From Planctomycetota bacterium (GTDB lineage Bacteria; Planctomycetota; UBA1135; GCA-002686595), in contig JABFRZ010000640.1 of NCBI GenBank assembly GCA_013140785.1, positions 1 through 10,225 of the forward strand: a DNA stretch of 10,225 bases, written 5' to 3'. The notes under the pieces are model-generated. The model had not been told where the DNA came from. It saw only the letters and a program-made list of their open reading frames with translations, and did not search any database. Shown piece after piece: positions 5,777 through 10,225 of this stretch (its first letter is position 1; each line of letters begins with the position of its first letter). The position numbers were made by a program, and so were the translations under genes.

Positions 5777-7627
5777 ATGCTCTTCGTCCACTCCCGTCTC
5801 GGTTCGCTTCATCCCTGGATTCCCGCCGCCGCGGCCTTGGCCCTGATCGGTTGCGGAGGCTCGGAGGAGGCGAAGGGCCCGGAGACAAGCCGCGCCGCCC
5901 CTCCGTCCGAGCTTGCCTCGGCAGCCAAGCCGGCCAGCTCCTCGCCGGGGATCATGGTCGAGGTGCCGTCCTCCGGATCGTTCTCGCCGCTCACCGTACC
6001 GGTCGAGGACGTGCTCGAGAACGAGCCTGGGGTCGAGAAGCCACTAGTCGCGAGCTTCCCCGAGGGACGTCCGGCGGACCCGCCGCCGGCTATCGACGAC
6101 CTGCCGGACGAGGACGAACTGCTCGGCAAGCCGCTGGTCATCAATGGCAGGGTGATCCCCTTCGAGGAGATCAAGCGCCAGTGCTGTCTTGGCCGCTACG
6201 GGGTGGCCGAGATCGAGACCGCCAAGATCTGGATCTTCATCGACGAAGAGATCAAGCGGCGCGTCGCGGCCGGCGCCTCGGCCGAGGAATTCGTCGTGAA
6301 GGACGAAGAGGTGCACGGGATGGTCAAGGCCATCGAGGAGCAGATCAAGGCCGAGTACCCCCAGGGGGACATGACCCTCGAGGACGTCTTCGCGAACATG
6401 GCCACCGAGGCCCCGCTGCAGCGTCTGCGCGTCCAGCGGCTGTTCGAGAAGCTCTTCCTTCCCGAAGACCCGGCGCAGTACCCGCCGGTGACCATCGCTG
6501 CGATTCTGTCTGGCCCGAGCGGCGACGTGATGTTGGCGCAAGTCCAGGAGACCTACGCGGAGGCCAAGCAGACGGGCATCGAGATGCCCAGGAACTCGGA
6601 CCTCGATGACGCCTTCATGCAGCAGATCGTCGCGCACCTGCACTCGACCGCCACGATCGAAGCGGCGCCGGCGCTCGGGGTCTTGTACCGGGTCAACGGC
6701 GTGGACATCACGGTGGCGGACATCTGGGAGCGCATCAAGTCGCTGGTCACCGTCATGGAAGTGCGCGCGGCCAAGCAGTGGATCGTGAATACGACCCTGC
6801 TGAAGGAGGCCTTGGCTGCGGCCAATGTCTGGCTCACGGACGAGGAAGCCGAGGCTGCCTATCACGCTCACAGCGACCCCTACAAGGATTCGATCTTCAG
6901 CTACGAGCGCCTCGCCGTGACGCTGAAGCAGTTTCCCTCGATCGAGCGCTACAAGGAGTACCGGCGCATCTACGATTCTTTCCACCGCATGAAGAAGCCG
7001 GAGATCACCGCGGAGACGCTGGAACGGCATGGTGAGTTGCGCACCAACAAGATCATCGGCCAGGTCAGCGTGGACGTGGACGTGATCCTGTGCTCGGCTT
7101 TCGACATCAAGGCCGGCCGCTGGAAGTCGAATGGTTGGGTCGAGGCCGAAAACCGCATGCGGGACCTGCTGGACCAGATCGTGGAGGAGCAGCGCCCCTG
7201 GGAGGAGATGGTCGAGAAGTACTCGGAGTTCTACGAGCCGCCCGCGTCGGTCAGCGCACGCCAGGAGGGCCTGTCTGAACGCCCGGTCAAGGGGCGCTTT
7301 CGCAACTACCAGCGCAACAACCTGCTGAACGAACTGGGCGAGTCGGAGTACGAGTTGTTCCTCAACGGCACCTCGATCACCGACTTCATCTTCCTGGAGC
7401 AGGAGGTCGGGACGCTGGGCACGCCCATGCGCGGTCCGCTCGGCTGGTACCTGCCGCGCCTGACACGGCGCAGCAAGCCGCCGCGCCAGCTCGCGGCCAA
7501 AGAAGAGACGCTCGCGATTCTCCGGCTCGACGATTACCTCATCCAGAACCTGAACAGCTTCGCCCAGGAGCTGATCAGGAAGAACGAGGTCTTCGGGCTC
7601 GAGCTGCCCGGCACGACGCCCAAGTAG
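5777..7627 (+). CDS. Large lipoprotein with two SurA-N-like repeats and a degenerate parvulin domain
   Basis: 616 residues from the ATG at 5777. This start gives a good lipoprotein signal peptide with lipobox LIGC (Cys26); an in-frame TTG at 5735 would add 14 Pro/Arg-rich residues and spoil it. After an acidic Pro/Ser/Ala-rich linker (27-115) come two related blocks. Block one begins KPLVINGRVIPFEEI (118-132) and block two LYRVNGVDITVADIW (303-317). Each is followed by a long helix and a D-E-E segment (176-178; 355-357), as in the N-terminal chaperone domain of SurA/PrsA-like foldases. Residues about 429-565 resemble a parvulin isomerase domain (GTLGTPMRGPLGWYLPRL, 545-562), but HIL is VIL and GxHI is GWYL, so both usual histidines are gone. 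A periplasmic chaperone or binding role is inferred. It diverges from the smaller SurA-like lipoprotein at 5529. Confidence 0.75.
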   Translation: MLFVHSRLGSLHPWIPAAAALALIGCGGSEEAKGPETSRAAPPSELASAAKPASSSPGIMVEVPSSGSFSPLTVPVEDVLENEPGVEKPLVASFPEGRPADPPPAIDDLPDEDELLGKPLVINGRVIPFEEIKRQCCLGRYGVAEIETAKIWIFIDEEIKRRVAAGASAEEFVVKDEEVHGMVKAIEEQIKAEYPQGDMTLEDVFANMATEAPLQRLRVQRLFEKLFLPEDPAQYPPVTIAAILSGPSGDVMLAQVQETYAEAKQTGIEMPRNSDLDDAFMQQIVAHLHSTATIEAAPALGVLYRVNGVDITVADIWERIKSLVTVMEVRAAKQWIVNTTLLKEALAAANVWLTDEEAEAAYHAHSDPYKDSIFSYERLAVTLKQFPSIERYKEYRRIYDSFHRMKKPEITAETLERHGELRTNKIIGQVSVDVDVILCSAFDIKAGRWKSNGWVEAENRMRDLLDQIVEEQRPWEEMVEKYSEFYEPPASVSARQEGLSERPVKGRFRNYQRNNLLNELGESEYELFLNGTSITDFIFLEQEVGTLGTPMRGPLGWYLPRLTRRSKPPRQLAAKEETLAILRLDDYLIQNLNSFAQELIRKNEVFGLELPGTTPK

Positions 7628-7877
7628 CCCCGCGCGCAGCGACGGCGCGTCGCCACGCTCGTCGGCGGTCGCGCTGCGACGATGGGGTGTCGCGCTCGAC
7701 GACCCGCATCAAGCCAGGGCCGTGCTCGGCGACCGCAATGGCCGCCTGCGCCGTCTATCTGTCGCGCTCCTTGCTTCGTCGCAGCGTGCTTCTCGTTTTC
7801 GACGGCCGGCTGGGCCGCTCTGTTTCCTGAGCGAGTTCTTTGCAACCCGTGTGCAGGCGGCGGAAGATCGGCGTTCG
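7628..7877. other. Intergenic/leader stretch before the ABC exporter
   Basis: About 250 nt with no convincing gene. The reading frame of the ABC exporter is open here back to a GTG at 7722, but the codons between about 7750 and 7877 have many T- and A-ending third positions (CGT, CTA, TCT, GCT, TTT, CGA), unlike the genes around it, so I treat it as untranslated. It probably holds the end of the upstream transcript and a promoter for the exporter; I cannot point to clear promoter elements. Confidence 0.4.
7639..7653 (+). terminator. Possible short hairpin after the large lipoprotein gene
   Basis: GCGAC (7639-7643) pairs with GTCGC (7649-7653) across a 5-nt loop, 11 nt after the stop codon. 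There is no T-tract and the stem is only 5 bp, so it is a weak candidate for a transcript end. Confidence 0.15.
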
Positions 7878-9734
7878 TTGAGTTCCTCTCCCGCCAAGAC
7901 CTGGGCCCTGCTGCGGCCCTACGCGAGGAAGCACCTCGGCGTCTTGAGCCTGGTGCTCGGGCTGGGCGCCCTGGTCGCCTTGGCCGAGAGCGCGTCGTTC
8001 GGGCTCATGCAACCGCTGTGGTCGGCGCTGTTCCCGCGGGAAGGCGCGGAGGTAGATCCGCGTTCGCGCAACCTGTTCGCCTGGATGGAGCCGCGCGCTC
8101 AGGCCTGGACGGGAATCGAGGATGCACCCATGGCCGTGCTCGTGTGCGTGGCCGTGTTCGCGCTCGTCATGGGCCTGATCGCGTCGGCGAGCACGTGGGC
8201 GACGACCTGGTACTCGCGCAAGGCGAGCTACCAGATGATCGTCGATCTGCGCGTGGACGTGGCGCGCCACCTCATGGGCCTGTCGCTGCGATACCACGGT
8301 TCGCGGCGGTTCGGCGATCTGCTCTCGCGCGTGAGTTCGGACGTGACCTCGGTGCTCGAGACGGTCAACGTCGGGCTCAAGGGCCTGGTGCTGGCGCCGA
8401 TGAACACGCTGTTCCTTCTGGCGGTGGCCTTCTTCCACGCGCCCTTGGTCACGCTGGGTCTCGTGGTGTTGCTGCCGCTCGGCGTCTGGCCGATCTCCAA
8501 GCTCTTCCGGCGCGTGCGCAAGGGCTCGAAGAAGAGCCTCTCGAGCCTGGGCGACTCGGTGCAGAGCCTGACGCAGATGTTCCAGGGCGTGCGCACGGTC
8601 AAGGCCTTCGGCGGAGAAGAGCGCGAGATCGAGCGCTACCGGGGTCTGAGCCAGACCTACCTCGCGGCTTCGATGCGCATGGTGCGCGCGATCGCGATGA
8701 CCCACGCCTGGACGACCCTCTACGGCGCCGTCGGGGTCGCGCTGATCGTGCTCGTGCTCGGTGTCCTGAAGCTGCGCTATGGGATGTTCCAGGATGCGGA
8801 GATGTTCATCCTCCTGGCGGCCATCGCGGCGGTGTCACAGAGCGTCAAGGAAACCACGAAGACCTGGGCGAAGGTCCAGGAGTCGGTGGGCGCGGCCGAA
8901 CGGCTGCGCGAGCTCCTGGACGAGCCGATCGACGTGCTCGAAAGCCCGAACGCGCGAGGAATCGCGGGCATCGAGCGCGCTCTTCGCCTGGAACGCCTCA
9001 GCTTCCACTATCCCGGAGGCGAGGCTCCGGCCCTCTCTGAGATCGAGTTGGAGATCCACCCGGGCGAGACGCTGGCCTTGGTCGGGCCGTCGGGCGCGGG
9101 CAAGAGCACCTTGATCGACCTCCTGGCGCGCTTCGTCGATCCGACCCAGGGCCGAGTCACGGTGGATGGGGTCGATCTCTGCGAGCTCAGGCTCGCCGAT
9201 TGGAACGCGCTCTACGCCATGGTCGGACAGGTGCCGTTCCTGTTCCACAGCACGGTCGGCGAGAACATCGCCTACGGCAAGCCGCACGCGAGCCAGCCCG
9301 AGATCGAGGCCGCCGCGCGCGCCGCGCACATCCACGACTTCATCGCCACCCTGCCCGCGGGTTACGCCACCAACGTGGCCGACATGGGCTCGCGCCTCTC
9401 GGGCGGCCAGCGCCAGCGCATCACGATCGCGCGCGCACTCCTGAAGGGCGCGCCGCTGCTCTTGCTCGACGAGGCCACCAGCGCGCTCGACAGCGAGTCC
9501 GAGGCCGAAGTGCAGAAGGCGCTGGACGAGCTGATGAAGGACAAGACCGTGGTGGTCGTGGCTCACCGCCTCTCGACCATCCAGCGCGCCGACCGCATCG
9601 CGGTGCTCGAGCATGGGCGCCTGGTCGAGCTCGGCCGCCACGCCGAGCTCCTGGCTCGGAACGGGGTCTACGCGCGCCTGTGGTCGCTGCAGAAGCTCGA
9701 CCTGCGGCCCGACGTGGCCGCCGCCAGCAGCTGA
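7878..9734 (+). CDS. ABC exporter, fused membrane and ATPase domains (MsbA/lipid-exporter type)
   Basis: 618 residues from the TTG at 7878. The N-terminal half is a six-helix exporter membrane domain starting at WALLRPYARKHLGVLSL. The C-terminal half is a complete ATPase: Walker A GPSGAGKST (403-411), Q-loop Gln in MVGQVPFLFH, signature LSGGQ (507-511), Walker B LLLLDEATSALD (Asp531, Glu532) and switch His563 in VVAHRLSTI. All catalytic residues are present, so it should work as a homodimer pumping a hydrophobic or lipid-linked substrate out of the cytoplasm. MsbA-like lipid or lipid-linked glycan export and multidrug export are both possible; sequence alone does not decide. The start is uncertain: GTG 7851 and GTG 7722 are in frame, but codon use changes only near 7878 and that start matches the usual N-terminal length. 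An APC permease gene begins 3 nt after the stop. Confidence 0.9.
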   Translation: MSSSPAKTWALLRPYARKHLGVLSLVLGLGALVALAESASFGLMQPLWSALFPREGAEVDPRSRNLFAWMEPRAQAWTGIEDAPMAVLVCVAVFALVMGLIASASTWATTWYSRKASYQMIVDLRVDVARHLMGLSLRYHGSRRFGDLLSRVSSDVTSVLETVNVGLKGLVLAPMNTLFLLAVAFFHAPLVTLGLVVLLPLGVWPISKLFRRVRKGSKKSLSSLGDSVQSLTQMFQGVRTVKAFGGEEREIERYRGLSQTYLAASMRMVRAIAMTHAWTTLYGAVGVALIVLVLGVLKLRYGMFQDAEMFILLAAIAAVSQSVKETTKTWAKVQESVGAAERLRELLDEPIDVLESPNARGIAGIERALRLERLSFHYPGGEAPALSEIELEIHPGETLALVGPSGAGKSTLIDLLARFVDPTQGRVTVDGVDLCELRLADWNALYAMVGQVPFLFHSTVGENIAYGKPHASQPEIEAAARAAHIHDFIATLPAGYATNVADMGSRLSGGQRQRITIARALLKGAPLLLLDEATSALDSESEAEVQKALDELMKDKTVVVVAHRLSTIQRADRIAVLEHGRLVELGRHAELLARNGVYARLWSLQKLDLRPDVAAASS

Positions 9735-9737
9735 TTC

Positions 9738-10225
9738 ATGGACGACCCGGCGGCGCGCAAGAAGCTCTCGCTCTTCGACGCGACGTTGCTCGTGATGGGC
9801 GGCATCATCGGGGTCGGGATCTTCTTCAATCCGCACCGGATCGCCGAGCGCGTGCCCGCCAGCGGGCCGTACCTCGCGTTGTGGATCTTCGGCGGGCTGG
9901 TCGCGATCGCGGCCGGCTTCACCTTTGCCGAGCTGGGCGGCTCGTTTCCCAAGGCGGGCGGCTGGTTCGTGTATCTGCGCGCGGCTTTCGGCCCATTCGC
10001 TGCCTTCCTGTTCGCGTGGGTGGTGCTGTGCGTGCAGTCGGCCGGCGCGATCGCCTCGATCGCCAAGTTCTTCGCCCAGCAGCTCCACGTGCTGGCGCCC
10101 GCGCTGGTCGGCGACGCGGACTCCTCCGGCCAGCGCGCCGCGGCGGCGTTGCTCGTCTTGGGCGTCACCGTGGTCGCGCTGCTGGGCATCAAGCGCGCCG
10201 CGCTGCTGCAGAACGCGTGCATGCT
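9738..10225 (+). CDS. APC-superfamily amino-acid permease, 5' part (runs off the right edge)
   Basis: The first 162 residues of a protein that family members usually complete at about 430-500. After a short charged N terminus, LLVMGGIIGVGIFFNP (residues 18-33) is the APC first membrane helix with its unwound G-x-G-I-F substrate-binding turn. FTFAELGGSFPKAGGWFVYL (about 62-81) and AAFGPFAAFLFAWVV match the second and third helices, with the conserved ELG and P-x-x-GG pattern. It should be a cytoplasmic-membrane transporter of amino acids or related amines; the substrate cannot be told. The ATG at 9738 lies 3 nt after the ABC exporter stop with no clear ribosome binding site, which implies co-transcription and translational coupling. 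Confidence 0.88.
   Translation, partial: MDDPAARKKLSLFDATLLVMGGIIGVGIFFNPHRIAERVPASGPYLALWIFGGLVAIAAGFTFAELGGSFPKAGGWFVYLRAAFGPFAAFLFAWVVLCVQSAGAIASIAKFFAQQLHVLAPALVGDADSSGQRAAAALLVLGVTVVALLGIKRAALLQNACM

Noticed and set aside
6044..7030. 328-codon minus-strand open frame
   Set aside because: Antisense to the SurA-like lipoprotein; Leu/Arg/Asp/His-rich low-complexity product with no recognisable domain.
7682..9040. 452-codon open frame overlapping the ABC exporter
   Set aside because: Arg/Gly/Ala-rich translation without motifs; the exporter frame holds all the expected transporter features.
8835..10088. 417-codon open frame on the minus strand
   Set aside because: Antisense to the ATPase domain of the ABC exporter and to the APC permease, both of which have unmistakable motifs.

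Overview
This is a very GC-rich bacterial window (codon third positions are mostly G or C) carrying eight protein genes and no RNA genes, insertion sequences or CRISPR arrays that I can see. The organism looks like a Gram-negative-type bacterium with many secreted lipoproteins. I favour Planctomycetota, because the 403-residue protein with an N-terminal CPWCH motif and a WLREGLAHF motif resembles hypothetical proteins I associate with that phylum. This is an inference from memory; another high-GC, lipoprotein-rich group such as Myxococcota is not excluded.

Layout. (1) Positions 1-2438, plus strand: a small coiled-coil protein, possibly cut by the window edge, then 19 nt later a multi-pass membrane protein of the GT-C glycosyltransferase / STT3-like type with a strong Shine-Dalgarno. 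(2) Positions 2452-5529, minus strand, probable operon read 5529 to 2452: a lipoprotein with SurA-like and split parvulin-like segments; a Sec-exported protein with a CxxCH motif and a degenerate gluzincin-type protease core, overlapping its predecessor by ATGA; and a lipoprotein with an intact HExxH...E zinc-protease site. (3) A 247-nt divergent intergenic region at 5530-5776. (4) Positions 5777-10225, plus strand: a large lipoprotein with two SurA-N-like repeats and a parvulin-like domain lacking the usual histidines; then, after about 250 nt, a fused MsbA-type ABC exporter; and 3 nt after it the start of an APC-superfamily amino-acid permease that runs off the right edge.

How the genes may work together: four adjacent genes (2452-7627) encode exported proteins combining foldase/chaperone-like and protease-like folds, and in three of the four the usual catalytic residues appear lost or rearranged. 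This suggests an envelope protein-handling or binding module rather than a set of ordinary enzymes. The flanking STT3-like and MsbA-like genes would also act at the envelope. A joint function is a hypothesis only; nothing in the sequence proves it.
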